Assembly: GCF_003315035.1 (NCBI RefSeq)
Contig: NZ_QNRE01000004.1
Coordinates: 372,001 to 436,000 of the forward strand
Direction: 5' to 3'
Source: Nocardia puris
GTDB lineage: Bacteria; Actinomycetota; Actinomycetes; Mycobacteriales; Mycobacteriaceae
DNA length: 64,000 nucleotides
This document shows positions 1-10,035 of the stretch, piece after piece (the stretch's first letter is position 1; the number at the start of each line of letters is the position of its first letter). The position numbers and the translations under genes are program-made. Below the pieces are notes generated by a model, which saw nothing but the letters and a program-made list of their open reading frames with translations, made no database searches and had not been told where the DNA came from.

Positions 1-713
1 CGGGTGGGCGCGGTGATCGACGCGGCGGCGAGCAACTGGTCGAGCGCGCGCTCCACGTCTTCCTTCCAGCCGTGGTCGGAATCCAGCTCCAGGCGCAGCC
101 GCGGGAACCGGTGGTGCGCCGCGACGACCTCGAAACCGAACTCCTCCAACAGGTCCGCGTCGATCATGCAGGTCTGCGGCGAACACTCGGCCGACGCCGA
201 TGCGGCCGATCCGCGCAGCGGCGCGCCGATCCGCTCCATGAGCGTCATCGAACCCACCAACCGGTCGGTCAGGCGCTTGGCCGGCGGCTCGGACCGCAAT
301 CCGAACGCCTCCAGCGCGCGCACGCCACGGCGGATCAGATCCGTCACGACGGCCCGTAGCAGCGCGTGCGCGACATCTTCGTCGCGGTAGGGGAGTTCGG
401 TGCGCAGCGTGGTCAGCAGCACCGCGTCCGGGCTCACCGGAGAAGTCGGGAACAGGCCGGCACGCGGCACGGCGCTCGGCGGCGAGTACAGCGCGCAACC
501 GGCGACCTTGCCGTCCACGTTCGCCACCTGTCCGCAGGAACCCCACTCCAGCATGACAGTCGAGAGCCAGGCTTCCTTCTCGAACACCGGGTCGCTGAAC
601 GCCCGGGAGTCCTCCGCCACGGCGGGATCGATCTCCCAGAACACGCAGCGGCGGGCATGCGCGGGAAGGTTGTCCAGGCCGCCGAGGGTAAGTGCTGTGA
701 CGCTGGTCGACAC
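1..713 (-). CDS. GNAT-like acetyltransferase, 3' end outside window
   Basis: The minus strand is open from a GTG at 713 to the window edge (237 codons, no stop reached). The protein begins VSTSVTALTLGGLDNLP and continues with CVFWEID, EWGSCGQVANVDGKVAGCALY and a C-terminal EEFGFEVVAAHHRFPRLRLEL segment. It resembles the mycobacterial Rv3916c-type GNAT-fold protein that sits immediately downstream of parB, and it has that position here. A GGAGG motif 12 nt before the GTG supports this start; an in-frame GTG at 749 lacks a ribosome-binding site. The substrate is unknown. The identification rests on remembered sequence and synteny; the acetyl-CoA loop was not verified. Confidence 0.75.
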   Translation of the reverse strand, partial: MSTSVTALTLGGLDNLPAHARRCVFWEIDPAVAEDSRAFSDPVFEKEAWLSTVMLEWGSCGQVANVDGKVAGCALYSPPSAVPRAGLFPTSPVSPDAVLLTTLRTELPYRDEDVAHALLRAVVTDLIRRGVRALEAFGLRSEPPAKRLTDRLVGSMTLMERIGAPLRGSAASASAECSPQTCMIDADLLEEFGFEVVAAHHRFPRLRLELDSDHGWKEDVERALDQLLAAASITAPT

Positions 714-955
714 CGCTCTGCTCAGCCTCCAGCTGTCCGATTCATCCACGCTCACGCCGCATCAATGTCTTCTCGCCAGCAAGGATATGCGATCAACGCG
801 AAGCCGCCTCATTCCAGGTCGCTGTGCTGTTGTGTCCGAGTCCGGCGGTTCCGCGCGAACGCGTCACCGCGGCGGCGAAAACCATGCCGTCACAGTGACG
901 TTTCCGCGCCGGACCCGTCCCTACGGGATACACGGGGCTATTTCCGCCACTTCTG

Positions 956-1981
956 TCACGAACCGAGTTGCTGTTCCATCATGTTCACGATGCGCTCGAG
1001 ATCTTCGACCGATCCGAACTCCACCACGATCTTGCCCTTGCGCTTGCCCAGGCTCACCGTGACGCGGGTGTCGTACGAATTCGACAGTCGCTCGGCCACA
1101 TCCTGGAGTCCCGGCATCTGGATCGGCTTGCGCCGGGGGGCCGGGGGAGCGGCCGCATCCGGATCGCGGTTCGCCAGCGTGACCGCTTCCTCGGTGGCGC
1201 GCACCGACATTCCCTCGGCGACAATGCGCGCCGCGAGCGCCTCCTGCGCGTCCGCGCCCGCCTCCAGACCGAGCAGGGCGCGGGCGTGGCCGGCCGACAG
1301 CACGCCCGCCGCGACCCGCCGCTGCACCGGGATCGGCAGCTTCAGCAAGCGGATCATGTTCGTCACGACGGGGCGGGACCGCCCGATCCGGGTGGCGAGT
1401 TCCTCGTGGGTGACGCCGAACTCCTCGAGCAGCTGCTGATAGGCGGCTGCTTCTTCGAGCGGGTTCAGCTGCACCCGGTGGATGTTCTCCAGCAGGGCGT
1501 CGCGCAGCATCGACTCGTCGGCGGTCTCGCGGACGATCGCCGGGATGGTCTCGACGCCCGCCTCCTGGCAGGCGCGCCACCGCCGCTCGCCCATGATGAG
1601 CTGATAGCGCTCCTCGTCACCGTCCAGGCGGCGCACCACGATCGGCTGCATGAGGCCGAATTCGCGGATGGAGTGCACCAGTTCGGCCAGCGCCTCCTCG
1701 TCGAAGACCTGGCGCGGCTGCTTGGGATTCGGCTCGATGCGATCGGGCGGGATCTCCCGGTAGACGGCGCCGCCCTCGGCCAGCTCCGTCTCCTCGGCGG
1801 GTTCGGGGACCCGGTGCAGGAACGCCGACGCCGGCTGCGGGCCGATGGGATCGAGCCCGATCACGACGTTCGCCGCCGCGCTGCCCAGCCCCTGGGTGTT
1901 CAACCCCTGGGCATTGGCCGGGCCCGTCGGAATCAGCGCCGCCAGACCACGGCCTAGCCCACCCTTCTTCGCCTGACTCAT
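956..1981 (-). CDS. parB: Chromosome partitioning protein ParB
   Basis: 341 residues. ParB is the CTP-dependent clamp that loads at parS sites and spreads to organise origin segregation with ParA. The N terminus ([18 protein letters not shown]) is the ParA-contact segment typical of the family. The nucleotide-binding box GERRWRA is at residues 131-137, preceded by the conserved NPxQPR-type stretch at about 85-90. A helix-turn-helix for parS recognition spans about 191-215 ([20 protein letters not shown]), and a dimerisation domain occupies the C terminus. It follows parA by 61 nt on the same strand, so the two are probably cotranscribed. The length is normal for the family. Confidence 0.97.
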   Translation of the reverse strand: MSQAKKGGLGRGLAALIPTGPANAQGLNTQGLGSAAANVVIGLDPIGPQPASAFLHRVPEPAEETELAEGGAVYREIPPDRIEPNPKQPRQVFDEEALAELVHSIREFGLMQPIVVRRLDGDEERYQLIMGERRWRACQEAGVETIPAIVRETADESMLRDALLENIHRVQLNPLEEAAAYQQLLEEFGVTHEELATRIGRSRPVVTNMIRLLKLPIPVQRRVAAGVLSAGHARALLGLEAGADAQEALAARIVAEGMSVRATEEAVTLANRDPDAAAPPAPRRKPIQMPGLQDVAERLSNSYDTRVTVSLGKRKGKIVVEFGSVEDLERIVNMMEQQLGS

Positions 1982-2042
1982 CGACCCACCGATCCCTTCC
2001 CTCGTCCGCCACCTGTCCGGGTCGTGCCGACCCGAGCCCGGA

Positions 2043-3047
2043 TCACTCCGCGCCGTTCGCAGCCTGCTCGGCCAGCGCCCGCTGAGCCATCTCGCGTCCG
2101 GCGTCGAGGTAGCTCATCGCACCCCGGGAGCCTGGATCATAATCGAGCACCGTCATCCCGTAGCCCGGCGCCTCCGACACCTTCACCGAACGGGGGATCA
2201 CCGAGCGCAGCACCACGTCACCGAAGTGACCGCGCACCTCCTCGGCGACCTGATCGGCGAGCTTGGTGCGGCCGTCGTACATGGTGAGAATGACGGTGGA
2301 GACGTGCAATTCGGGATTCAGGTGCGCCTGCACCAGACCGATATTGCGGAGCAGCTGGCCGACGCCCTCCAACGCGTAGTACTCGCACTGGATCGGGATC
2401 AGCACCTCCTTGGCGGCGACGAGCGCGTTGACCGTCAGCAGGCCCAGCGAGGGCGGGCAGTCGATCATCACGTAGTCGATGTCGTAGCCGGCGATATTCG
2501 CTTCCTGGATGGCGCCCTTGAGCCGCCCCTCGCGCGCCACCATCGAGACGAGTTCGATCTCGGCGCCCGCCAGGTCGATGGTGGCGGGGATGCACAGCAG
2601 CCGCTCGTTGTGCGGGCTCTGCTGGATGGCCTCCTTGACGGAGACCTCACCGATGAGCAGCTCGTAGCTGGAGGGGATGCCCGAGTGGTGGTCGATGCCC
2701 AGCGCGGTGCTGGCGTTGCCCTGCGGGTCGAGGTCGATGACGAGCACCTTCATGCCTTGGTGCGCCAGGGCGGCGGCGAGATTCACCGTCGTGGTGGTCT
2801 TTCCGACGCCACCCTTCTGGTTCGCGATGGTGATGATCCGTTGCTCGCGCGGTTTCGGCACTGTCACCTTTCCTGGATGCAATATCTGACTGGCACGCTG
2901 AGCTTCGGCGGCGATCGGGGTCTCGCTGGGGGAGATGTTCCCGAACGGGGTGCTTCCGAAAGCCTCCGTGTCGAAGTTGCTGGAGTCCAGCATCCCCGGC
3001 ACTCGCGACGTTGTTTCCCGTGAAACATTCGCCGGACCGCTCGACAT
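2043..3047 (-). CDS. parA: Chromosome partitioning ATPase ParA
   Basis: 334 residues. ParA is a deviant Walker ATPase that binds nucleoid DNA and moves ParB-parS complexes. The Walker A motif KGGVGKTTT is at residues 78-86, and the IDCPPSLG segment contains the Walker B-type aspartate. An N-terminal extension of about 65 residues precedes the ATPase core. Codons 7-12 (NVSRET) are encoded by a parS site, so the gene carries a ParB binding site just inside its own start. An unusually long spacer of about 820 bp with further parS sites lies upstream. Confidence 0.97.
   Translation of the reverse strand: MSSGPANVSRETTSRVPGMLDSSNFDTEAFGSTPFGNISPSETPIAAEAQRASQILHPGKVTVPKPREQRIITIANQKGGVGKTTTTVNLAAALAHQGMKVLVIDLDPQGNASTALGIDHHSGIPSSYELLIGEVSVKEAIQQSPHNERLLCIPATIDLAGAEIELVSMVAREGRLKGAIQEANIAGYDIDYVMIDCPPSLGLLTVNALVAAKEVLIPIQCEYYALEGVGQLLRNIGLVQAHLNPELHVSTVILTMYDGRTKLADQVAEEVRGHFGDVVLRSVIPRSVKVSEAPGYGMTVLDYDPGSRGAMSYLDAGREMAQRALAEQAANGAE
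3012..3027. promoter_or_regulatory. parS site inside the parA coding sequence
   Basis: TGTTTCCCGTGAAACA has one mismatch to the palindromic parS consensus TGTTTCACGTGAAACA. It lies within codons 7-12 of parA, so ParB binding or spreading from here could feed back on parA transcription. That regulatory role is inference. Confidence 0.88.
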
Positions 3048-3382
3048 AGACAGCTCCTAACCCGAGAACTACAGACCACGCGCCTCGGGCCAACGCCGAT
3101 GCCGTGTCTTCACACTGCTGTGTCGGATCGAACATGATGCTCCGTCGGGACGGCGCCCGATCAAACGACCGAGCGGAGCAGTCCCGCACACCCACATCCC
3201 ACCGTGGCACCAACGCTCACGCCCGACGCTCACTAGCTTGCCAGCACTCAGCCCCAGAAGAAAGTTGAATCGCGGCGACACGCGAATACGCGCCGAACGG
3301 AGTGCGAGAACGGAGGAATTCCGGCCCGGGGGAGCGGAATTCGGACGATCCGGAGCGCGATTCGGGGAGGTTCGACCATCGA

Positions 3383-3398
3383 TGTTTCCCGTGAAACC
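3383..3398. promoter_or_regulatory. parS-like site
   Basis: TGTTTCCCGTGAAACC has two mismatches to the parS palindrome and lies in the parA-rsmG spacer. Confidence 0.8.
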
Positions 3399-3584
3399 TC
3401 GGCATCCCTCTCGGCGGAACACGCCGACCGCGCATTCCGCGGATACGCGCGCCGCCGCGATCGCCGAGACTCCCGGGATGGGGTGCGCCCACTTCGGAAC
3501 TCGTGAGCGATCCGACCGGCGAGCCACTTCCGGGGCGGACGGATTGCCCGCACGCGGGACTTCGCACCGACCGGCCGTCCGCAT

Positions 3585-3600
3585 TGCTTCACGTGAAACA
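3585..3600. promoter_or_regulatory. parS site
   Basis: TGCTTCACGTGAAACA has one mismatch to the parS palindrome. Confidence 0.88.
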
Positions 3601-3649
3601 TCGCAGCGGCCGACCGTGGTCACCGCGCGGCTCGCGGCGTCCCGATCGA

Positions 3650-3665
3650 TGTTTCACGTGAAGCA
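3650..3665. promoter_or_regulatory. parS site
   Basis: TGTTTCACGTGAAGCA has one mismatch to the parS palindrome. It is 50 bp from the neighbouring site at 3585. Confidence 0.88.
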
Positions 3666-3869
3666 TCGATCGGACCCCACCGGATCGGAGACCTCAGACC
3701 CGCCACACTGGCACCTCGGGCGACCGCCACACCGGCACCTCGAGAGAGGAACGCACCGGGGCCCCGAGGGGAGTGACTTGTCCACGCACGGCACAGCGAG
3801 GGAAGAGCCTCCGGCGACTCCGGTCGCTGGCCCGGTCGCCATCCACTCACGACACCACGGGCAAAGGGA

Positions 3870-4643
3870 CTACTTCCCTGAGCGACGCCCCCGCGTAATC
3901 CCCCGACGCAGTCCCGGCGACGCATCCCCGGCACCCACCCTGTCTCGGCGACGAGCGACGCGCTCGGCGCGGGGGAGGCGCTCGGCGCTGATCACCAAGG
4001 TGGGGGTTTCGACGATGCCGACGCCGCACTCGAGGACTTCGAAATTGCCGGCGCCGGCGCGGGCGAGGGAGTCACCGTCGCGCTCGAGTTCGTCGGCGGC
4101 GCTGACGCCCTTGAGCGCGAGCATCCGCCCGTGGTCGCGCAGTAGCGGCAGCGACCACTGCGCCAGTTTGGCGAGCGGGGCGACGGCGCGGGAGGTGACG
4201 ATATCGGCACCGCCCGCTTCCTTCATCACGCCGGACTGTTCGGCGCGGCCGCGGACGACGGTGATGTCGAGTCCGGCCTCCTCGATGAACTCACCGAGGA
4301 AGGTGGTCCGGCGCAACAGCGGCTCCACGAGGGTGATGCGGAGATCGGGCCGGGCGATGGCGAGCGGGATGCCGGGCAGTCCGGCGCCGCTGCCGATGTC
4401 GACCACCGTGACGCCCTCCGGCATCAGCTCGGCGACCACGGCGCAGTTGAGGATGTGGCGGTCCCACAGCCGCGGCACTTCGCGCGGACCGATCAGCCCG
4501 CGCTCCACACCGGCGGTGGCGAGCGCCGCGCAATAGCGCCGGGCGATATCGAGCCGCGCGCCGAACACCGTCGCGGCGGCCGGCGGTGCCGTCTCGGTCG
4601 GCAGCGCGGCACCTGCACCGGGTTCTCGTTCCACGTGAAACAT
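3870..4643 (-). CDS. rsmG: 16S rRNA (guanine-N7) methyltransferase RsmG
   Basis: 257 residues from the ATG at 4643. It methylates G527 (E. coli numbering) of 16S rRNA using S-adenosylmethionine; loss gives low-level streptomycin resistance in relatives. The SAM-binding motif [11 protein letters not shown] is at 81-91, preceded by the conserved LWDRHILN segment (59-66) and followed by SRAVAPL. An upstream TTG would add 23 residues, but ATG is preferred: MFHVERE matches the usual actinobacterial beginning and GGAAGG lies directly before it. The first codons are encoded by a parS site. The C-terminal 30 residues are arginine-rich and extend beyond the core fold. Confidence 0.93.
   Translation of the reverse strand: MFHVEREPGAGAALPTETAPPAAATVFGARLDIARRYCAALATAGVERGLIGPREVPRLWDRHILNCAVVAELMPEGVTVVDIGSGAGLPGIPLAIARPDLRITLVEPLLRRTTFLGEFIEEAGLDITVVRGRAEQSGVMKEAGGADIVTSRAVAPLAKLAQWSLPLLRDHGRMLALKGVSAADELERDGDSLARAGAGNFEVLECGVGIVETPTLVISAERLPRAERVARRRDRVGAGDASPGLRRGITRGRRSGK
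4627..4642. promoter_or_regulatory. parS-like site overlapping the rsmG start codon
   Basis: CGTTCCACGTGAAACA has two mismatches to the parS palindrome. On the coding strand it supplies the TG of the rsmG start codon and codons 2-6 (FHVER). Confidence 0.8.
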
Positions 4644-4753
4644 CCTTCCGAGCTCGAGGTCGACCACACATGGAGAAGGCCCCCGGCCCGAGGGGGCCAG
4701 AGGCCAATCCAATCATCAATCGTCAGCGTGACGAAACGCGACGGGCTCCCGGG

Positions 4754-5299
4754 TCAGGACGGGACGACCACCACGTAGCGATTCGGCTCCACACCTTCGC
4801 TCTCGCTGCTGACTCCGTCGACGGCGGCGACCGCGTCGTGCACGATCTTCCGCTCGAACGGCGTCATCGGCGACAGCGATTCCGGCGCCCCCGACGCCAG
4901 CACCCGCTTGGCCGCTTCCGCGCCCAGCGAGCTCAGCTCCGAGCGGCGCTTGGCCCGCCAGCCCGCGACGTCCAGCATCAGCCGGCTGCGCACTCCGGTC
5001 GCCTGCTGCACGGCCAGCCGGGTCAGCTCCTGGAGCGCGTCCAGCACCTCACCGTCGCGGCCGACCAGCTTCGACAGATCGCGCCCGCCGTCGATGCTGA
5101 CGACGGCGCGGTCGCCCTCCACGTCCAGGTCGATATCGCCGTCGAAGTCCAGCACGTCGAGCAACTGCTCGAGGTAGTCGCCCGCGATCTCGCCCTCCTC
5201 GATGAGCGCCTCTTCGGCGTCGCTCACCACATCGTCGGCCTCGGCGTTCACCACGCTCGTCGCCACGGTGGCATCCCCTCCGTCGGTCTCAACAGTCAT
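4754..5299 (-). CDS. jag: Jag/KhpB-type RNA-binding protein (KH-R3H)
   Basis: 181 residues. This is the single-stranded nucleic acid-binding protein found next to yidC across Gram-positive bacteria; in firmicutes the family (KhpB/EloR) affects cell elongation and membrane protein insertion. An acidic N terminus of about 50 residues precedes a KH-type segment (DRAVVSIDGGRDLSKLVGRDGEVLDALQ, about 65-95). A C-terminal R3H-like region carries RSRLMLDVAGWRAKRRSEL and ends NRYVVVVPS. ATG 5299 starts a frame that ends 110 nt before rsmG, in line with a yidC-jag-rsmG transcript. Confidence 0.92.
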   Translation of the reverse strand: MTVETDGGDATVATSVVNAEADDVVSDAEEALIEEGEIAGDYLEQLLDVLDFDGDIDLDVEGDRAVVSIDGGRDLSKLVGRDGEVLDALQELTRLAVQQATGVRSRLMLDVAGWRAKRRSELSSLGAEAAKRVLASGAPESLSPMTPFERKIVHDAVAAVDGVSSESEGVEPNRYVVVVPS

Positions 5300-5374
5300 T
5301 TGGTTTCCTTCATCTCCTCCATCGCGCGGGCCGCTCGGCGCCGACGGCGCGCGATCACGAATGGTCGATGGCGA

Positions 5375-6493
5375 TCAGCGACGGCGCTTCTGATTGGCGC
5401 GTCCACGCCCGCCGGAGCGCTTGCCGGCCCCCTGCTTGCGCTGCCCCGCGCCGCCCTTGTTCGCGGTCGTCTTCGACTTCGAGGTGCCGTTGGCCGAAGC
5501 CGTGCCGTTGGCCGAGGGCTCGGCATCGGACGGCTCGACGGCGTCGGTGACCTTCTCCGTGGACACCGGACGCTTCTTGGTGCTCACCGGTTTGGCGCCC
5601 GGCTTCGGGGCATTCTGCGCCCGCTGCTCGAGCTTGGCCTGTTTCTTGGCTTCCTCTTCCTTCTCCATGCGCCCGAAGACCAAATGCTGCTGACCGTAGG
5701 TCCAGATGTTGTTGGCGACCCAGTACATCAGGATGCCGATCATCAGGAACGGGCCGCCGACGAGCACACCGAGCGGGAACACGTACAGCGCCAGCTTGTT
5801 CATCAGCGCGGCCTGCGGGTTGGCCGCGGCCTCCGGAGACTGCCGCGCCACCGACGCGCGCGCGTTGAAGTGGGTCGCGATGCCCGCGATGATCATCAGC
5901 GGGATGGCGACGGCCGCGATGCTGAGCTTGGAGGGCACCCCGCCGTAATCCTCGAACGCGAGCAGTTCGTTGGCCGGGGCGATGATGTGGGCGGCCAGCG
6001 GCGCGCCGAAGATGCGGGCGCTCAGGAAGGACTGCACGTCCTCGGGGCTGAACGCGTAGTTGGCCAGCGCGGCGTTCTGCTCGGGAGTGAGGCCGAGCTG
6101 ACCGAAGCCGTGGCCGGTGCGGTTGAACGAGCGGAGCACGTGGAACAGACCGAGGAACACCGGCACCTGCGCCAGGATCGGCAGGCAGCCCATGAGCGGG
6201 TTGAAGCCGTGGTCCTTCTGGAGCTTCTGCATCTCCAGCGCCATCTTCTGGCGGTCGTTCTTGTACTTCTTCTGCAGCTCCTTGATCTGGGGCTGCAGTT
6301 CCTGCATCTGTTTGGTGGTGCGCACCTGTTTGACGAACGGCTTGTAGAGCACCAGGCGCAGCGTGAAGACGAGGAACACGACCGACAGCGCCCAGGCCAG
6401 ACCGTGGTCGGGGCCGAGGAACGGGATGGCCCCGAACACCTTGTGCCAGAACCACAAGATCCAGGACACCGGCCAATAGATGAAGTCGAGCAC
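5375..6493 (-). CDS. yidC: Membrane protein insertase YidC
   Basis: 372 residues from a GTG at 6493. YidC inserts and folds inner-membrane proteins, alone or with SecYEG. The start [21 protein letters not shown] is the actinobacterial YidC N terminus, and GGGAG lies 10 nt before it; a longer frame to 6631 overlaps yidD and has no such signal. Hydrophobic segments lie near residues 5-22, 30-55, about 115-135, 180-200 and 230-260, with a cytoplasmic coiled region ([24 protein letters not shown]) between the first segments. A lysine/alanine-rich tail of about 90 residues ([23 protein letters not shown]) is suited to ribosome contact. Confidence 0.95.
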   Translation of the reverse strand: MLDFIYWPVSWILWFWHKVFGAIPFLGPDHGLAWALSVVFLVFTLRLVLYKPFVKQVRTTKQMQELQPQIKELQKKYKNDRQKMALEMQKLQKDHGFNPLMGCLPILAQVPVFLGLFHVLRSFNRTGHGFGQLGLTPEQNAALANYAFSPEDVQSFLSARIFGAPLAAHIIAPANELLAFEDYGGVPSKLSIAAVAIPLMIIAGIATHFNARASVARQSPEAAANPQAALMNKLALYVFPLGVLVGGPFLMIGILMYWVANNIWTYGQQHLVFGRMEKEEEAKKQAKLEQRAQNAPKPGAKPVSTKKRPVSTEKVTDAVEPSDAEPSANGTASANGTSKSKTTANKGGAGQRKQGAGKRSGGRGRANQKRRR

Positions 6494-6497
6494 GGCT

Positions 6498-6848
6498 CTA
6501 TGTACTCCCGTCGTTCGTGTCGCCTGACACCGCGTGCGGCGATCCTTTACAAGCGTGTGGCGCCGACGACGTGTCGGCGACTGCCCCGTTCCGCGCGCGG
6601 GATCGGCGCTCGGGAACGGGGTCCCACCCACCAGGGTGCCAGGGCGCGCATTTGGCCAAGCGCACGACCGTCAGTCCGAGGCCGACGAACAGGCCTCGGG
6701 TGCGCAGCGCGGTGACCGCGTACTCGCTACAGGTCGGCGTGAAGCGGCACACCGGCATGCGGGTGGGGGAGACATAGGTCCGGTACAGCTCGATCAAGAA
6801 GATCAGCGTGCGTGCGGGCAACCGGGCCAGGGAGGTCACGACCTTCAC
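6498..6848 (-). CDS. yidD: YidD, membrane protein insertion efficiency factor
   Basis: 116 residues from a GTG at 6848. YidD is a small membrane-associated helper of YidC-dependent insertion. The family signature is intact: [28 protein letters not shown] with its cysteines, then [17 protein letters not shown]. The GTG overlaps the end of rnpA by 4 nt (GTGA), so translation is probably coupled, and the stop is 4 nt before the yidC start. The tail after GWDPVP (about 38 residues) is polar and longer than usual. Confidence 0.93.
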   Translation of the reverse strand: MKVVTSLARLPARTLIFLIELYRTYVSPTRMPVCRFTPTCSEYAVTALRTRGLFVGLGLTVVRLAKCAPWHPGGWDPVPERRSRARNGAVADTSSAPHACKGSPHAVSGDTNDGST

Positions 6849-7264
6849 GTGCGCCCCGGTGCCTGTGCTACCCCCAGTTTGCGCAATCCGCCGCGCAGTT
6901 GGCGCAGCAGTTCGGCGGAGTCGGCGTGGGCGGCGCCGGGCAGCGCGCGGATCACCACGTCGGCGTCGGCCGGGAGTTCGGCGAGCACCTCGGCGCACAT
7001 ATGACGCAGGCGGCGGGCCACCCGGTGTCGTACCACCGCGGAGCCCACCGCCTTGCTGACAATCAAACCGAACCTCGGCCCGCCGACGCGGACGAGCGAT
7101 CCGGTGTCCACCGGATCGCCGTGCCGTACGTGTGCGCCCACGATTCCTTCGTACTCGCGCACCAGCGCGTGCACTACCAGATCCCGCCTCCCGATTCGCT
7201 GGCCACGGCGCACCGTCCGGGAGAAGTCGGCACGATGATGCAACCGATGCGGCTCAGGCAACAC
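6845..7264 (-). CDS. rnpA: Ribonuclease P protein component
   Basis: 139 residues from GTG 7264. This is the protein subunit that helps the catalytic RNA of RNase P bind precursor tRNA. The family motif is clear: GLIVSKAVGSAVVRHRVARRLRHM, then ADVVIRALPGAA. The N terminus MLPEPHRLHHRADFSRTVRRG matches the usual L-x-x-x-x-R-L-x-x-x-x-D-F pattern. It lies 21 nt after rpmH and overlaps yidD. Confidence 0.95.
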   Translation of the reverse strand: MLPEPHRLHHRADFSRTVRRGQRIGRRDLVVHALVREYEGIVGAHVRHGDPVDTGSLVRVGGPRFGLIVSKAVGSAVVRHRVARRLRHMCAEVLAELPADADVVIRALPGAAHADSAELLRQLRGGLRKLGVAQAPGRT

Positions 7265-7285
7265 CCGAGCGTCCGAGAGCGAGGA

Positions 7286-7429
7286 TCAGGCAGTGAGGGA
7301 GGCGCGGCCCTTGCGGCGACGCGCCGACACGATGGCGCGACCCGCACGGGTGCGCATCCGGAGGCGGAAGCCGTGAACCCGCGCCCGACGACGGTTGTTC
7401 GGCTGGAACGTCCGCTTGCCCTTGGCCAC
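7286..7429 (-). CDS. rpmH: 50S ribosomal protein L34
   Basis: 47 residues: GTG start at 7429, beginning [20 protein letters not shown], continuing [21 protein letters not shown] and ending RASLTA. This is a complete L34. It heads the minus-strand operon rpmH-rnpA-yidD-yidC-jag-rsmG, diverging from dnaA as in nearly all bacteria. Confidence 0.97.
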   Translation of the reverse strand: MAKGKRTFQPNNRRRARVHGFRLRMRTRAGRAIVSARRRKGRASLTA

Positions 7430-8010
7430 GGTCAACACTCCTCAGGTAGGTGGGCATCGGTCGACGCCCGAAGTTTTCGGTGATACGTATGTGCGCGATG
7501 AATCGCGGTGTCATCATCGGCGCGAGTCGGTCCTGGCGCACACGGTCGTTCAAATGACCACACGCGGTCAGCACGGGACCGCCACCGCACCAAGGGGTGA
7601 CTGTACGAGGGTACTGACCAGGCTCGGACGGGTCAAACTCGGCCCCCGGCTCGCCATATCGGCCGCCCGATCCGGTGACCTCGTCCACACCCCTGGGCAG
7701 GTCCGGCGGTCACCCGATCGTCACGTTGCCGCGAGGTTGCTGACAAACCGCAGGTCGGCGCCCGATACCGCCGTGACCCGGGGCGAAAGGCGAATTCCCC
7801 AGGGTTCTCCACATCTGTGGATAATTGTGTGGAAAGACCCTTGGAGTGGCATATTCGTAGAGCCGACGGCGCAGTGCCGCTGCCAGGAACGGGGGAATCC
7901 GAGCAGCGTCCCCACCGGCTGCGGACGTACGCGGGATCACAGAATAGCCCATGTCCGCCCGCAACCCCAGCCGTCTGCTCCCATCGACCTACTCCCGGGG
8001 AGGACACTGC
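7430..8010. promoter_or_regulatory. rpmH-dnaA divergent promoter region with DnaA boxes
   Basis: No gene is visible in these 580 bases. Two DnaA-box-like motifs face each other at 7805-7813 (TTCTCCACA) and 7816-7824 (TGTGGATAA, the exact complement of TTATCCACA), about 190 bp before dnaA. They suggest autoregulation of dnaA. Promoters for rpmH and dnaA must lie here but no hexamers stand out. Confidence 0.65.
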
Positions 8011-9930
8011 ATGGACGACGAGCAGAACGTGCTGGCCACCGTGTGGCCCGAGGTGATCGCCGAGCTCACCACCGGCTCCGCCGACGGCGCGATCCAGGCC
8101 GTGACCAGGGCCCAGCAGGCCTGGCTCAAGCTGGTCAAGCCGATCACGGTGGCGCAGGGGTTCGCTCTGCTCTCGGTGCCCTCGTCGCTGGCCCAGGAGG
8201 CCATCGAGCGCGATCTGCGCGAACCGATCCTGCGTTCGCTGGCCCGCAGGCTGGGTCCCCAGGTCGAAGGTCTGGGTGTGCGCATCGCGGCGCCCGCCAC
8301 CTCGAGCAGCGCGCGAGCGGCGGCCGATCCCCGGCACGCGCGCATGACGAGCAGGCCCGAACGCACCAGGGAGGCCCCGCGCGCGCCCGCCGGATTCCCC
8401 GGCGAGCCGCCGAGCCGCACCGACTACCCGGCCCCGCGCTACGCGCAGCCGGGCGAGTTCTCGCCCGCGCCGGAGTACCCGGGCTCCTCGGATTATCCCC
8501 AGGCCGCCGAGTACGCGCCGAGCGCCGACTACACGCCGAGCAAGGATTACCCGGGCGCCGACGACTACCCCACCACCGTGTACCGCGCGCCGGTCGCGGG
8601 GGAGTACCCGGGCGACGCCGCGCAGGTGCCCTCGGTGTCCACGCCGCCACGCCGCGAAGCGGGCCCCGGCTCGCGACGGGATTCCGCGCCGCCCGGACAG
8701 GAGTCGCTGTTCACGCCGGAACCGGTCCGCGGCCCGGCCCGGATGCCGCTGCGCGAGCAGCCCGCCGCCCACGAACCGGTGCGTGAGCAGGGCGAATCGC
8801 CGCGCGCCGAGCCCGAGGACGAGCCAGTCGTCGACGTGCGCAACTCGTGGCCCACCTATTTCGGCAAGAGCCAGGAGAGCGCGCCCGCGCCGGCCAACTC
8901 CTCGGCCAGCCTGAACGCGAAGTACACCTTCGAGACCTTCGTCATCGGCGCGTCCAACCGGTTCGCCCACGCGGCGGCCGTCGCGATCGCCGAGGCGCCC
9001 GCCCGCGCCTACAACCCGCTGTTCGTGTGGGGAGCGTCCGGCCTGGGCAAGACCCATCTGCTGCACGCGGCGGGTCACTACGCGCAGCGGTTGTTCCCCG
9101 GGATGCGGGTGAAGTACGTGTCGACCGAAGAGTTCACCAACGACTTCATCAACAGCCTGCGCGACGACCGCAAGGTCGCGTTCAAGCGGCGCTACCGCGA
9201 GACCGACATCCTGCTGGTCGACGACATCCAGTTCATCGAGGGCAAGGAAGGCATCCAGGAGGAGTTCTTCCACACCTTCAACACGCTGCACAACGCCAAC
9301 AAGCAGATCGTGGTGTCCTCCGACCGGCCGCCCAAGCAGCTGGCCACCCTGGAGGAGCGGCTGCGCACCCGGTTCGAGTGGGGCCTGATCACCGATGTGC
9401 AGCCGCCCGAGCTGGAGACCCGCATCGCGATCCTGCGCAAGAAGGCACGCATGGACCGCCTCGATGTGCCGCACGACGTGCTCGAACTCATCGCCAGCCG
9501 GGTGGAGCGCAATATCCGCGAGCTGGAGGGCGCGCTGATCCGCGTCACGGCGTTCGCCTCGCTCAACGGCCAGCCGCTGGACCTGCCGCTGGCCGAGGTG
9601 GTGCTGCGCGACCTCATGCCCGACACCGCGGCGCTGGAGATCAACGCGAGCACGATCATGGCGGTCACCGCCGAGTACTTCAACACCACGCTCGAGGAGC
9701 TGACCGGCCCGGGTAAGGCCCGTCCGCTGGCCCAGGCCCGGCAGATCGCCATGTACCTGTGCCGCGAGCTCACCGATCTGTCGCTGCCGAAGATCGGGCA
9801 GGCGTTCGGCCGCGACCACACCACGGTGATGTACGCGGAGAAGAAGGTCCGCAAGGAGATGACCGAACGGCGCCGCGTCTACGACCAGGTGCAGGAACTC
9901 ACAGCCCGGATCAAGCAGCGCTCGCGCTGA
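8011..9930 (+). CDS. dnaA: Chromosomal replication initiator DnaA
   Basis: 639 residues from ATG 8011 (GGGGAGGA 7 nt upstream); an in-frame ATG at 7951 has no such signal. Domain I is at about 1-90. Domain II (about 95-300) is very long and disordered, and contains a run of hexapeptides beginning E/D-Y/F, with aromatic residues at 150, 156, 162, 168, 174, 180 and 186. Domain III is the AAA+ ATPase with Walker A GASGLGKT (341-348), Walker [10 protein letters not shown] and arginine-finger [10 protein letters not shown]. Domain IV ends with the DnaA-box signature [17 protein letters not shown]. DnaA melts oriC and loads the replicative helicase. Confidence 0.98.
   Translation: MDDEQNVLATVWPEVIAELTTGSADGAIQAVTRAQQAWLKLVKPITVAQGFALLSVPSSLAQEAIERDLREPILRSLARRLGPQVEGLGVRIAAPATSSSARAAADPRHARMTSRPERTREAPRAPAGFPGEPPSRTDYPAPRYAQPGEFSPAPEYPGSSDYPQAAEYAPSADYTPSKDYPGADDYPTTVYRAPVAGEYPGDAAQVPSVSTPPRREAGPGSRRDSAPPGQESLFTPEPVRGPARMPLREQPAAHEPVREQGESPRAEPEDEPVVDVRNSWPTYFGKSQESAPAPANSSASLNAKYTFETFVIGASNRFAHAAAVAIAEAPARAYNPLFVWGASGLGKTHLLHAAGHYAQRLFPGMRVKYVSTEEFTNDFINSLRDDRKVAFKRRYRETDILLVDDIQFIEGKEGIQEEFFHTFNTLHNANKQIVVSSDRPPKQLATLEERLRTRFEWGLITDVQPPELETRIAILRKKARMDRLDVPHDVLELIASRVERNIRELEGALIRVTAFASLNGQPLDLPLAEVVLRDLMPDTAALEINASTIMAVTAEYFNTTLEELTGPGKARPLAQARQIAMYLCRELTDLSLPKIGQAFGRDHTTVMYAEKKVRKEMTERRRVYDQVQELTARIKQRSR
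8455..8577 (+). repeat. Tandem 18-bp (hexapeptide) repeat in dnaA domain II
   Basis: Residues 149-189 of DnaA consist of six-residue units [36 protein letters not shown] and DYPTTV, an exact 6-residue (18-nt) period. The units are degenerate at DNA level. Flanking DYPAPRY and GEYPGD copies suggest a longer decayed array. Confidence 0.85.
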
Positions 9931-9947
9931 GCTTCCTCCACACCCTC

Positions 9948-9979
9948 GCACCGCCCCTGACCTGGGGCGGTGCTTTTTT
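9948..9979 (+). terminator. Intrinsic terminator of dnaA
   Basis: A perfect 10-bp stem GCACCGCCCC / GGGGCGGTGC with a 6-nt loop is followed at once by six T residues (9974-9979), 17 nt after the dnaA stop. Confidence 0.92.
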
Positions 9980-9983
9980 GTGG

Positions 9984-10035
9984 CCTGTGGATTCCTCGAG
10001 GAATCCCTGTGGAGTCCTCGAGGAATCCACCGGTT
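9984..10035. repeat. oriC direct repeat, copy 1 (two CTCGAG palindromes)
   Basis: This 52-bp unit is nearly identical to 10147-10198 (offset 163 bp). It contains GGATTCCTCGAGGAATCC at 9989-10006, a perfect 18-bp palindrome, and GGAGTCCTCGAGGAATCC at 10011-10028. Each palindrome overlaps a TGTGGA DnaA-box-like motif on its left side. Confidence 0.9.

Larger units (their letters stand above)
3048..3869. other. Long parA-rsmG spacer holding three parS sites
   Basis: No convincing gene is visible in these 820 bases; the open frames on both strands are arginine/serine-rich, lack ribosome-binding sites and resemble no family I know. The segment holds three parS-like sites (3383-3398, 3585-3600, 3650-3665) and must contain the parAB promoter. 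It is probably the core of the centromere. Confidence 0.7.

Noticed and set aside
4586..6715. Plus-strand frame of 709 codons across jag and yidC
   Set aside because: It runs antisense to three conserved genes and has shadow-type composition.
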